NCBI GenBank assembly: GCA_000697355.1
Contig: JNEN01000858.1
Location: 62,001-126,000, forward strand
Direction: 5' to 3'
DNA from: Syncephalastrum monosporum B8922
Lineage: Eukaryota > Mucoromycota > Mucoromycetes > Mucorales > Syncephalastraceae
DNA length: 64,000 bases
Positions 47,306 through 58,610 of the stretch are shown piece by piece. The notes below the pieces were generated by a model, which did no database searches, had not been told where the DNA came from, and saw nothing but the letters and a program-made list of their open reading frames with translations. Every line of letters starts with the position of its first letter. Position 1 is the first letter of the stretch. A program made the position numbers and the translations under genes.

Positions 47306-48095
47306 TCACGGACGTCGATACCGAGCTTTACCTCCGGTCAGGTCAAGCCAAAGTGCCTGTCGTCTCGATCTCAAATCCATCCTCGGACAGGTCAACCAGC
47401 TTTTCCTCCTCCTCTGAATCAAAGACATCTTCCTTGACAAATGCAGCTGGCTTTTTGCTGTCGCTTCGGCATGGTTTGGTGAGTGAGAGAGTGCACGATC
47501 TGCGAGATCGAAAAAAAAAAGTAAGCGCGCTGTCAAATAGGTTTGCAAGATTTCCCAAACCCGCACACGCTCCACTCTCCACTCTTTCCACGCCTCGCAA
47601 ACATCATCACATTCAAATTCAAAAAAGGGACGTGAGACATTGAATCCGCTACGTCATGTGGAGGAGAGCGCGATAGCATGTCCTGCCACTCGGCACGGTA
47701 TTATGAGGAGAACCTTGGCAGCAGAGAAGATTCATCAGCTAGGTCCTAGGCAAGAAGTCTTCCTATATAAGAAGGATGTCTCGCTCCGACAACCGAAGGA
47801 TACGAGGTGTTCTATCTTTTAATATAAAATCTGAATTGGTCTTATGGCACCTAAACGACGTACTGCCTAAGGCTCGATCAAATCATTGTACGAGATGAAT
47901 GTCAGCCACGTACGAGCCTAGTCGAGACTGGAGAGCGCCCTCGACCACGATGAACTCACAAGGCATACGAACACATATGGGCACGAATCAACAAGTGGAT
48001 GGAGACGACTAATACTATATCGACGAACCGGGTGTCCCAGAAACCATAGGCAGAACCGGTAACAAAGCCGAAGTCATTCTCGAAAAGCGCGTTGA
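47306..48095 (-). pseudogene. Disconnected minus-strand coding-like fragments
   Basis: Three stretches look translated. They are DFGFVTGSAYGFWDTRFVDI plus VLVVSIHLLIRAHMCSYAL (47959-48095), NVSRPFFEFECDDVCEAWKE plus WRVERVRVWEILQTYL (about 47540-47645), and KKPAAFVKEDVFDSEEEEKL plus VDLSEDGFEIETTGTLA (47343-47470). A good polypyrimidine-CAG acceptor at about 47500 precedes the third. Stop codons separate the first two (about 47650-47955). They may be exons of one gene, a degenerate mobile element, or unrelated relics. No family was recognised. Confidence 0.25.
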
Positions 48096-48462
48096 CTTTG
48101 CTATCTCATAATTTGGTAGTGCACAAGAATATTTCAACTAGTGCTATTTCAGTTATGTGACAAGAATTTTTTTTTTTCTTTTGCACAACATTTGCAGTTC
48201 TAGTAAAAGTATGAGTAGGTTATGGTAGTGGGAATATGTCAAGGACAGCTATCAGCTTTTCGAGGCATAGACCAGCATATGGAGATAATAACCTCTTTTG
48301 TACCAGAGGTATCATATTGTCTTTCTACCTATTGAAAAAAAAAAAAAAAGAACGCAGCTCAGATAGTCATAGGAAGAAAAGCGCACCTGCGAAATTGAAG
48401 CGCATGGATCTGACTTCTTTTTCTTGAGCGCGATACACATACACTCACTCCATCAGCAAGCC

Positions 48463-49883
48463 ATGGACAGCGAGGCAGCCGACGAGAGAAACAGAACAAC
48501 CGAGAGACGCTACCAAAAGACGCTCAAGGTCGGTGAGGGTACCTACGCCGTCGTCTACCGTGGTACGTAACCCCAACCAACCGACGCCATTCGAGATCAT
48601 TCACGTTGAATGGGATCCCATCGTGACGATCGTGGGCTGATCTTTTGCATTTAGGTACGCAGGTGTCCACCGGTCGCCAAGTTGCCATCAAAAAGATCAA
48701 AATGGGCCAGTTCAAGGATGGTCTCGACTTAACCGCCATTCGCGAAGTGAAACACCTTCAAGAGCTACGGCACGCCAACGTGATTGAGGTGACAGAAACT
48801 AAACCAGTGTGGTGTACTTTGAACTGACCCTGACAAGTTGATTGACGTCTTCTCGCATAAAACGAACCTGAACCTTGTGCTGGAGTACCTGGAATCCGAT
48901 TTGGAGCAGGTGATCAAGGATAAGACGATCTTATTCATGCCCGCGGATATCAAGTCCTGGATGCTCATGACCTTGCGTGGTTTGGATCACTGCCACCGTC
49001 ACTTTGTGCTTCATCGCGTACGTCAAATACAGCATCCTCTTCTCCATAGTCCACTCACCCCTTTATAGGATATGAAACCAAACAATTTGCTCTTGACGCG
49101 CGATGGCGTCCTGAAAATTGCTGATTTTGGTCTCGCACGCGAATGGGGTGATCCCAATAAACCCATGACTTCGCAGGTCGTAACAAGGTACTCGACCCAT
49201 CCTGAAGAGTCTCCTTTATCCGTGTTACTGACCATCCTTAGATGGTACCGCGCACCTGAACTGCTGTTCGGGGCTCAAGAGTACACCTATGCCGTCGATA
49301 TCTGGGCTGTGGGCTGCATCTTCGCCGAGCTCATGTTACGGACGCCGTATGTTGCTGGCGACTCGGACATTGATCAGCTCACAAAGATATTCCATGCCCT
49401 GGGCACACCTACCGAAACCGACTGGCCGGTAAGTCACGATCAGCGGAAGCGAAGCCTTTGTTCTGACCGTCGTTATTAGGGGATGACATCGTTACCCAAC
49501 TTCATCCAGTTTAAAATGTTCCCCAAAGTATCGCTGCGGCAGTACTTTTCTGCCGCAGGCACGGATGCTCTAGATCTGCTCGAAAAGATGCTTGTATTTG
49601 ACCCCGCCAAGCGATGGACGACCGAAGATGTAAGTCAGAATGCGCTAGGTTACCGACGGATTTTGAATGACACAGGGAATCCTATCGGTTATATTAGTGC
49701 CTTAAGCATGCGTACTTTCGCAACTCGCCGCTTGCAACCTCGCCTGAGAAACTGCCAAAGAAGGCACCCGATCCGGAGCAAGTTGCAGAAACGCTGAAAC
49801 GCCCTGCAGGTTCCCTCATAGACGATGACGATGACGATGACGATGACGGCGATATGATCGTCAAGAAATCACGTCAGGCATAG
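48463..49883 (+). CDS. CDK7: CDK7/Kin28-type cyclin-dependent kinase (TFIIH, CAK)
   Basis: Phosphorylates the RNA polymerase II CTD as part of TFIIH. The start is at 48463. The glycine loop is [13 protein letters not shown], the catalytic Lys lies in VAIKKIKMG, and [14 protein letters not shown] is the NRTALREIK-like C helix of CDK7. The catalytic loop [11 protein letters not shown] is rebuilt across an intron (HR|D), followed by [13 protein letters not shown] and the activation segment [18 protein letters not shown], also across an intron. [13 protein letters not shown] and [20 protein letters not shown] complete the kinase. The C-terminal tail has a nine-Asp run encoded by GATGAC repeats and a basic end (VKKSRQA), stop 49881-49883. 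There are six or more introns. GREW-type spacing after DFG separates it from CDK1. Confidence 0.94.
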
Positions 49884-50156
49884 GGTGAAAGATAGTGTGT
49901 AGCTGTACTTGCATTGTGGTTTTTTTTTCTGTTTGCTTGCTTTTGTGTATATACTCGAACATTATGACCATATCTACCCATGTTACGACTGAAAAAAAGG
50001 AAAGGGAGAGAAAGAACCAAAGAGGATTATTCTAAAGGTACGTAAGACTTGAGATGCGGGTATGAAGGGTTATGTACACTGCATCATGACGCCGGTATGG
50101 TTCAAGAAAATTGACCTCCGCTACCTGAAGAGAGGTAGTTAGAAAGGGCTATCCAA

Positions 50157-51768
50157 CTACACTCTGTGCTTATATGATGTACCTGGACCAACTGTACTGT
50201 ATCGCAGAGGTGAAGCCATGTGAGCTTGCTTCATGTTAGCTGCAGGATAACGCGGGCGATATTCCGGGCGCATTGCACCGGCCGCAGACGGACTGGGTGT
50301 CAGCATATGCTGAGGAATGTCGGGTGTAGCAAACTTGTGTTGTTGTTGAGGCGGAATAGGCTGCTGCTGTTGTTGTAACGCTGGGTGGGGTGTGCTCGCT
50401 CCGGGATATGTGTTTCCTTGCGACACGAGGTCTACGTAGAAAATCGGCTACGTTTTCAGCGGAGCTGCAATCAGATAGTTTTTCTTTACGCGTTACCTTG
50501 TGGGGGTTTTCCGGCCGATATGGATGCCATGATGAGTTCTTCTAAGCGGGTGGCAGCGTCTGCCAGCTCTAGCACGTCCAGTACATCGGAAGGGATACCC
50601 CATTCAGTGACAGGGGACTCAAGAATAGGTCTTTTCTTGGCTTTTCGTTTTCGATTGAGGCTGGTGCGTGAAATAAAGTCGTCGTGGTTGGTGCATTCAA
50701 AATCAAAGCGTTCGATTTTCAAGTCATCACTGTCTAGTTTGAGGACGACAAACAAAACGCCACTCATGACCGTCTAGATAGAAAAAGAAAAAAGAAATGC
50801 GTAAATTCAGGGTCTTGTGTTGTTTCCTATTTGCGAATGGTTTACCAGATTGCCACTCTCGTAGCGATAAATCAAGCTGGACCGCGGGCACTCGAGAAGC
50901 ATGCCGTCGGGCAAGAAGTATTCGTTGGTCTGCTCCAGGATGAGCTGCAAGGCAACGGCCCCACTCTTGTATTGGGTCTGAAAGAAGCGGGCAACGGTTG
51001 CTTCGGAAAGGGCTGCATTGATGGGATTCACACTATAAATATGGTGCAAACAAAGTAAACGAAAACAAGGCAGACTTACTATATCCACGCTTTTGTTCTG
51101 TTTCGATATTGTACAAGGTGAAATTAAAGCGCGATCTTGGTTTGAGAAAGAAATCGTCGACTAAACGGTCCCATTCTTCGCGGTGGGTTGCCTTTTAAAA
51201 CAGTGTAAATTATTTCCCAGGCTACATTTCCATATCTTTCTTTGTCTGAAATAATGAGGATAGCAATACGTACGACACTGGCTTGGGGTGACAGCCTGTC
51301 ACTGAACTCCATAAGTTTTAAAACGGCTTGGCTGGTGGCGAGTCCCGTTGTTTTCCTTTTTAGTAAGGGATGAGTGATTATAGATCGCCAAGGATCATGA
51401 CGTTATGTAATGTCATACCGGGGAGGCCCAGCCGCAGCAGGTGGCGAATCCCACGAAGTGGCAGGTGTCATGATGGACTTGTCGTGATTGGCATGGTCGG
51501 GGTCGGTCACTGAGCTGCTGAGAGCACCGTGCTGCATGGGGAGGGATGACGGCATGGAATGGGAGGCTGTCAAAGAAGCAGAAGAAACAGAAGCCGGAAG
51601 AGAGGGAGAAGGGTGGTACGGCTGCGCTTCTTGTGGTGGTGGTGGTGGCTGTTGTTGGGGTTGTTGCTGCGGGTGAACGGCTCGTGAGGGATGTGTCCTG
51701 CCATAGTGAGCAGCCGTCTGAATAGAAGCCATGCGCTGTACTCTGTACTGCTGCTGCTGGGACGGCAT
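50157..51768 (-). CDS. LIM-domain-binding (LDB/Adn1/PtaB-like) transcriptional co-regulator, copy 1
   Basis: Fungal LDB proteins act with Flo8/Som1-type factors in adhesion and morphogenesis. The start at 51768 gives MPSQQQQYRVQRMASIQTAA and a Q/P/S-rich N-terminus. The LDB core reads AVLKLMEFSDRLSP, EEWDRLVDDFFLKPRSRFNF, FFQTQYKSGAVALQLILEQT, GMLLECPRSSLIYRYESGNL and VLFVVLKLDSDDLKIERFDF, then FECTNHDDFISRTSL (an F-x-C/I-x-x-H-E/D-x-[FY] block), RPILESPVTEWGIPSDVLDV and LELADAATRLEELI. The C-terminal tail is Q/P-rich, ending at the stop 50157-50159. At least four introns. The core is divergent from animal Ldb1 but shares its order of blocks. Confidence 0.82.
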
Positions 51769-54621
51769 ACACGAACGAACGCAAAGGAGGTGGAGATTAT
51801 TTTATTCAGGCGAGGAGCATGAGGAGTGATTTTCTTCGCCCTCATTCGCTGCATGAATTTGTCCACCGAATTTGGATCGATCTTTTCTCTTTTTTTTGCA
51901 ACTGTTTGTGACCATTCCCTTGCCCATGACCCCCATAACCCATCTGCCCATATCCTATTTTTTTAATAGTATATATATTCTGGCAGATTAATATAAAGCT
52001 GCTGTCTTTTAATGCGGTGTATACTCAAAAAAGTACGCTTACCCTTTTCTGCACGCTGACGTCTGTTACGTTGCTCATCCGTATTCCTGGTTATTTTCTT
52101 TGGAGACTGTCGATATAAAGTTAGAGTTCATTGCCACTCACTTCCTATGTTACAAACAATAATGGCACAGCCTTAGCAACTCACAAAACTACCAGATCCC
52201 TTATCCGCCAACAAATGCCTGTATATTTCTTTTGGGCATGAACACTGTTTGATGTGACCGAAATAGGGCGCACGCTGCGCGAGTTTTACTACTTCATGAG
52301 CAGCCATTCACTGTTGTTTCACAGGAAATCTCCTTACATAGACTGATAGACGATCTCAACTCACCTTTTTACTTTCATACTGCGTACTTGCTATACACAC
52401 ACATGTTTTCCTTTTTTCTAATTTTCGTGACTTTTGGCAAACCTGCAATGCGACCCTGGATTGTATGCACATCCGTTACGATGTGTCGCAGCTTTCTATT
52501 TGCACTTATGCAGTCGACTTTTGTGTTTCATGAAGGGTTGTGCAATGCAAACAAAAAAAAAAGGTACCACCCTGGCTGCCCCCGTTGGCTCCTTGGGTTA
52601 CATAATTTATACCCAACAGTCATTTATTTGGTGTATTTCATTGTTCTTTTCGCGCTCTTTCGTGAATTTCCGGCTGAATAAGCAGCGTCACATCGATTGT
52701 CGCGGCCTTCGGTCATCCTGCTGTGGCGAATCCAGTGGCAAGGCTCATCTATGTAATTCTCACTGAACTGAGAGGATTTATACATGGTTCAGCCATTTTT
52801 TGTCATGGAGAGTAAAGCGCAGCAAAAGTCCTCACACATCATGAAGGGGACTGCTATTTGCGGCTTGTAGCCAGAGACAGAGGCTCCTCGCTATTTATTC
52901 ATATAAGAGAATGGACAGATGTCGACGGCCTACTGTCCAGTTCGATGTTCGGGAAATAAGCCATCATCCAGAGCTTTTTCGCCGCAGCTGAGCTGCAGCG
53001 CGGACTGCGAGTTGAACTCGTAGTATCTTTTATCACTAGTTGATTTGTACTGGGACCCAGGGGATATGAATCAAAACTTCAGTACCACAGCACTTAGCTC
53101 CACCACTATAAAGTTAGTATAGGCAACTCTTTTTTGAAAAGCTCAGTTTTGATAATTACCTTCACACCGGTATGGTATCGCTTTTCGAGGACATCTTCCT
53201 GCAGAAAGTTGAGCTTTATGGATACCACGCTTCATGAAGCACGGGTACATGTAGCTTTTAGGTTGATCCACCATATAAATTGCAGCTGGAAGGAAGTGAG
53301 GTTCTCCTGGCCAGTGAAAAGAAAAAGAGAACAGCAAAAATCTCGAGGACTCCTTTGAGACGTACTGTGCTGTGATACAGAGTTAGAGTGCACTCATTTC
53401 AGATATAGTCTTTTGATCGGTTTGGATAATGATAGTAAACACGACCTTTTCATCCATTTTTGATTTACGTATGTTATGAAAGTTTTTACTAATAATGTCC
53501 AGGAATGACTACTTGTATTTTTCGACCATAACGCTACATTTGTAAGCGATAGACGCTTTTGAAGGGAGTAAATGAGCGATAATCCTGTATGATATACCTA
53601 ACACAACACCCATCACCAATAACTTGTATCCTTCTCTTTTAAACAAAAATAGCGAGATTTTCCGAAAAGGTATTGTGAACAACACTTCGCAAGATCTTCG
53701 CTTTGATCCTCCGTGCTCCTTTGAACGACTCATGGGTATGACTGAACAAATTGCACGTGATTTGCGAACCGCTCCTTCCCAGGTGACAAAGGTTGAAAGA
53801 CACCAGTATCCAAAACGCCACCCATGGGACCAGACGACAATAGCATTGCTTTTGCATAAATTACGGCCGGGAAGTTGAATGTAAAAATAGAGAGCTTGAA
53901 CAGTAATTAGTCACCCTGCCCATTCCTTTCCAAATTTGACCGTGCTATTTGCAAGGAAGTTAGTCAAATCTATGGTATGTCAGGTGCTGTATAAATCTTA
54001 GTTCTGATTTTGTGAGGTATAGCAAGTTGTGCGTTAATATTGATGCCTCTCCGCCTCTCCGTCTCCTATTAAGCTCAAGATATCGAAGTTCCTCAATATG
54101 AGATTAGTGTTTGCCGCATCACTCCTCACTGAGCATCATGGTATATTACCAAGTAAAGCCACTGCAGAGACATTTAACAAAAACCACATCTATTTCAGAC
54201 ATTATGTGCATTGTAGAAGAGAATACCACATCAGACTCTGCATGAAGTAAAACCTTTAATATATTGGATTGCATTGTAGAAGATTTTGTACAGCTTGCTA
54301 TGGCATGCAAAAAAAAGAGAGAATGGGAAACAAGACAGTGAATCAAAGGAAATAGAAAATAGAAGAGAGAGAGAGAGAGAGAAATAAAAAAAAAAAGGAA
54401 GAAAGAGAGCATGTACAAAGCGGATACCATAAGTTATATGATAATTTTTGAGTATGATGATAAAGAGAGGAAGAGAGGAAGAGAGGGAGAGTCTCTTTCT
54501 TCTCAGAGGAGAACACGACAGGATGAGAGGACGGATGAACTAGTGTGTGTGTGTAGAGAGAGAGGGAGAGAGAGAGAGGACGAGGAGGCGAAGGAGGAGG
54601 AGGACGCGCACAAAAGGCTTT
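51769..54621. other. 2.9 kb intergenic region between the two LDB genes
   Basis: No gene recognised. A hydrophobic open frame at 52388-52681 and a few others are short and lack codon bias. There is an (AG)n tract at 54364-54383 and further GA-rich DNA up to 54600, which is the 3' flank of the second LDB gene. Confidence 0.5.
54364..54383. repeat. (AG)n microsatellite
   Basis: About ten AG units followed by an A-rich run, downstream of the second LDB gene. Confidence 0.85.
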
Positions 54622-56712
54622 TTACTGAGTGGGCTGTTGTGGGGTAAAGTGCCCAGGGTATGCTGCTTGCTGTGGCTGGTATGGTGTGCCTGGAGGTAGC
54701 GGAGGCGCCATCGACGCCGCAAAGGCCTGTGGATGTTGTGGCTGCTGTTGCTGTTGCTGCTGCTGTTGCTGTTGCTGGAACAACATCTGCTGCTGTTGTT
54801 GCTGCTGCTGGTGCAACACATGCTGCCGCATCATCTGCTGTTGGAGGTGTTGCTGTTGCAGGGCTTGTTGCTGCATCGCCTGGTACGCATTCATGGACTG
54901 TGCCTGCGGCTGGGGTGGCTGTTGTGGCAGTTGTACCGGCGTTTGTGCCTGCTGCTGCTGAGGAGTCTGGGGTGGGCCGGACTGGCTATTACTACTCGGT
55001 ATCACAGCATGAGAGCTAACCGGGGTGGGTGCATTCTGCGTCTTGACCACCGGAGAAAGATCTCCTGTGAATGACTCTTGGGTGTTGTTGCTATTGCTGT
55101 TTTCTTCGCTGGCAGCAGCGGCGTTCTTTTTATTTGCAGCTTTCTTGGCCTTTGTCGACTTGGCGCGTGCCGCCTTTGGCCGCTCCTCCTTCACCTTGGT
55201 CTCGCGTTTAGGTACCTTTTGCTTTCCACCGCCAACATGACCGGGTGCTTCCTTGTTTGCTTGAGTGGGAGTCGGCGCGGCGAACGGAAGTTGTTGATTT
55301 GATGCAAATGCCCAAAAGTTGAAACTCTCTATCCTGCCCATGAGCTCCGTGCACTCTCGTCGTACGAAATTTTCTTACCTCGAGCAGTGGATCCCGTCAC
55401 AATTGAATGGAACACCATCTCATCCATGGAGCCCATGATGTCAACTGACTATATACACAGACACATTAGAACACCCATATCGGCTAGATTTATCTTCCAA
55501 GGGGGGAAACTTACCCGGAGCCAATGATAAAGCCGGGAGGGCACACCGCATTCATTTACCACCGAGTCCGGGATGGCGGATGCAAGTGCTTGCTGTTTCG
55601 CCTGTTTTGTCTTGGGCGTCTTTGGGGTGGAAGCAACTTGCTCCAGGAGACGCGCACGTGAGAAGTACTCTTCATGGTTCTTTATCTCAAATTCCATCCG
55701 CTCAACCTTCCAAGTGCCTGTGTCTGACGGGAAAAACTGAACCGAGAGCGTGCCGACGGAAATGACCTGAAGTTTTTTTTTTTTAAAAAAAAAAAAGAAT
55801 ATGGCATGATAAGTCAGGGGACAGCGCGAGACAACTTCCCTCTTATATTTTTCTTACCATGCTGCCATTCTGATAACGATGGATTAGGCCCGCACGGGAA
55901 CACTCAACACTCATGCCGCCATTTTGCAGGAAATTCTCGATGGTCTGCTCCAGAGTAAGCTGAATGGACGTTGTGTTGCATTCGTATTGCATATGAAAGT
56001 AGGCAGCGAGGGATGGACAAGCGATATCTAGTCATCAATGTGTCAGTCAACGCATTACACATTATGGTGAAGCAAGGGCAAAATAAAGGAAAAGAAAACA
56101 TGAATGTCCTGCATACCGTAGCGTTCATGCTTGTTTGTTTGGGCGTTCCATAGTCCCATGCTCATCCAGCTCACGGGAGTAAAGAAATCCTCAACAAAAT
56201 TGTCCCAATAGGTCCGATCCGAAGCCTATTTAATATAAGATGATCGTGGCCAGTCAGTCAATCAGAACAGAACTAGAATTGCAGCGTAAAGGAAGTTCCC
56301 CTTTAGAGAATTCTCCCCGTGTAACGCCGATACGCGCCCTCCCGCTCCCCCCCCCCCCCTTCTTGTCAAAATAAAGGGAAACGGAAGCGTACCTGATGAT
56401 CACCCGGGCTTATGAGTTCCGCAAACTCGAGCAGACGAAGAACAGCCTTACCCGTGGTAGCCGGCGGTCTAAACATACACATGTAGAATAGGTTAAAAAC
56501 GGTACAGTTGGAAGCTTACGGGAGTAAAATGACTGAAGTGAATGTACCTTTGTGCAGAAAGTGTGGGCGTGGTAAATGTTGATGGAGGCAAATTGGATAG
56601 AATGGAAGGCTGCGTCTGTTGCAATGGTTGCACGGTTTGCTGTGGTTGTGGCTGCTGCTGCTGCAGCGGCGGCTGTTGTTGTTGCTGTTGTTGTTGCTGT
56701 AGCATTTGTTGT

Positions 56713-56747
<35 letters not shown>

Positions 56748-57206
56748 AGGTTGAGCGTGCTGCTGAGGAACGGACTGCGGCGGAAGCGGCGGACGTTGAA
56801 GAGGCTTTCCGTTTGCCGGCTGAGGGGATAAGTCCTGAGGCTGGGTGGAGGCCATGACAGCTGGCGCAACCGACAACGCTGCCGATCGAGATGCAGCCGC
56901 CATTTGTTGTTGCTGATGGTAAGCCATAAGCTGGCGCTGGCGGAACAGCTGCTGAACGCGGGCCTGGGCCTGGGCCTGGAGCTGGGCAGAGGTGACCTGG
57001 GCATTATGTTGCGGCTGTTGTTGGGGATGGAGCTGCTGCTGCTGCAGCTGCTGCTGGTGGTGATGCATGGTTACATGGGGTGGGTAAGACTGAGGGGGTA
57101 ACGGGTGGGGGTCCACTTGAGGTGTTTGTGGAGCTTGGTGGATGCCAGCCTGCTGCGACAGCGGCGGCGCAAACTGTTGGGGTGTGGGAATCGCACCGGT
57201 CGACAT
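54622..57206 (-). CDS. LIM-domain-binding (LDB/PtaB-like) co-regulator with long polyglutamine tracts, copy 2
   Basis: The start at 57206 gives MSTGAIPTPQQFAPPLSQQA. The N-terminal third is Q/H/P-rich with two long polyQ runs (CTG/TTG-rich on the plus strand, 56650-56750). The LDB core is spliced from AVLRLLEFAELISPG, DRTYWDNFVEDFFTPVSWMS, YFHMQYECNTTSIQLTLEQT, ENFLQNGGMSVECSRAGLIH and TWKVERMEFEIKNHEEYFSR, then GVPSRLYHWLR and IMGSMDEMVFHSI. A Lys/Ala-rich nuclear stretch follows (KAARAKSTKAKKAANKKNAA), then another Q-rich tail ending HFTPQQPTQ, stop 54622-54624. It resembles Aspergillus PtaB in architecture. It is the same strand and order of core blocks as the gene 2.9 kb away. Confidence 0.87.
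54738..54860. repeat. CAG/CAA-encoded polyglutamine tract (C-terminal, LDB copy 2)
   Basis: Plus strand is CTG/TTG triplets with a few interruptions, coding for Gln on the minus strand. Confidence 0.9.
56640..56752. repeat. CAG/CAA-encoded polyglutamine tract (N-terminal, LDB copy 2)
   Basis: Plus strand TTG/CTG triplets, coding for two Gln runs separated by a few residues. Confidence 0.9.
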
Positions 57207-58610
57207 ATACTCTTGTAAGGGGTGCAATCAGAGAAGTGTGATGTGGAGATTAGTGCCAGCGGTTGTATAGGATAATGGGTATCGACCAACAACAGAGGTA
57301 AAAGGGAGAAAAGAACAAGGCGTAAAAAAAAGACAGTTAAAAAGACGATAGGTTGTGTAAAGCTGGTGTAGTAGTACGATAAAAGGAAGAAAAGAAAGTG
57401 CGTAAACCCGTCTGGGTTTTTTTGTTGTCCACCGTCCGTGATGGTTTTCTCTTTTTCGCCCTCACCCCAAATCCAACTCCATTATCATCATATATGATTC
57501 ATCTTTATAATACAGAAATACACTCATTCAGATGCATATACATGATCCTTGGAAACACACAAAAATCCCATTGTACCTTTGCAACAAATACTCAACAAAC
57601 ACTTGGCGACTTTTTTACCTATGTCTTGTGCTAGGACCCGTGACCATTGATGGTCCAGCAGGCAACCTAATCTTCTATTTATCTACGCGCTTGTGTGCAC
57701 TGCGGCTCCCTTATCCACGACCCCTTCATCCGCGTCACCATTCACCCTCCCAACTCTCTCTGCACTCAGCATGTATCATCCTCTATTCCCTCTTTTTCTA
57801 TCTTTGTTATCCAAGCAGTGCCAAGTACCGTCAAAACTATGGGCTTGGCAATGACATACATGACACAGCCATTTTCTACCTTTTGCAATTTTTTCTCTTG
57901 GCGCACTTCTCAGTCAGAGAACGCGGTGTCTGGTGCATGATGTAGGCTCATACAAGGTGAAGAAGTATCGGTATTGAAAGCACAACGATGATTGAGCCAT
58001 GAGATAATACATTTATAGGTTATATTTTCTGTGAGAAGGATACTTTATTATGCGTTCATGCACATTTGTTGAGCTACAGCATACAGTATAATGGCGCCTA
58101 TCTTGATTGATTGCTACGAGGCAATATTGTATGGTGTAAAGCATAAACGTCAACGTAGTACGAAAACCAATAGGTTGGTTTTCTGCTGGCCTCACCAAAT
58201 TTTTCTTCTCTCATATTATATCACACAAGAGCCACGAACCCGCCTCCATTATCTACAATGTTCATACGCAACCAAGACCACGCAATTCTCTTTATGTTCG
58301 GTCTTGTTAAGTGTTCTATGATGCATGATTGTATGTCTACCCTATGTTAAAGTCTAGACAACCCTGGCACCTTTCACTGCATTGTTGATGCGGTACCCAA
58401 GTCTCGAGGGAGCGTTAGCATCAAAGAAGAAGGGGAATGTGTCTCTTTTGCAGCATAGTCAGAGGGTACTTGGCCCATCACCTACAGGTAGTCTGGAATT
58501 ATAATGCAAGGCTGCGAGTACAGCTTGGACATGCGATCTTTTCCAGGTGAGTCTGATATTCGAAATCATTAAAAGTCCACTCGCTGTCTTTTTTCTCTTC
58601 CAAGAGTGAA
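57207..58610. promoter_or_regulatory. 1.4 kb divergent intergenic region, LDB copy 2 / INTS7
   Basis: Contains the promoters of two divergently transcribed genes. No additional coding frame or RNA gene was recognised. Confidence 0.5.

Noticed and set aside
52388..52681. 97-residue hydrophobic plus-strand frame between the LDB genes
   Set aside because: Isolated, no codon bias or splice context, two overlapping frames look equally plausible; treated as chance.
54629..55074. Cys-rich and Leu/Val-rich plus-strand frames
   Set aside because: Antisense of CAG/CAA polyglutamine (TGC, CTG and GCT readings) in LDB copy 2, not Cys-rich proteins. The same applies at 56542-56857.
57204..57229. Earlier start at 57227 for LDB copy 2
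   Set aside because: That codon is TTG; the first in-frame ATG is at 57206. Likewise 32777 is TTG and the MDV1-like start is taken as the ATG at 32795.
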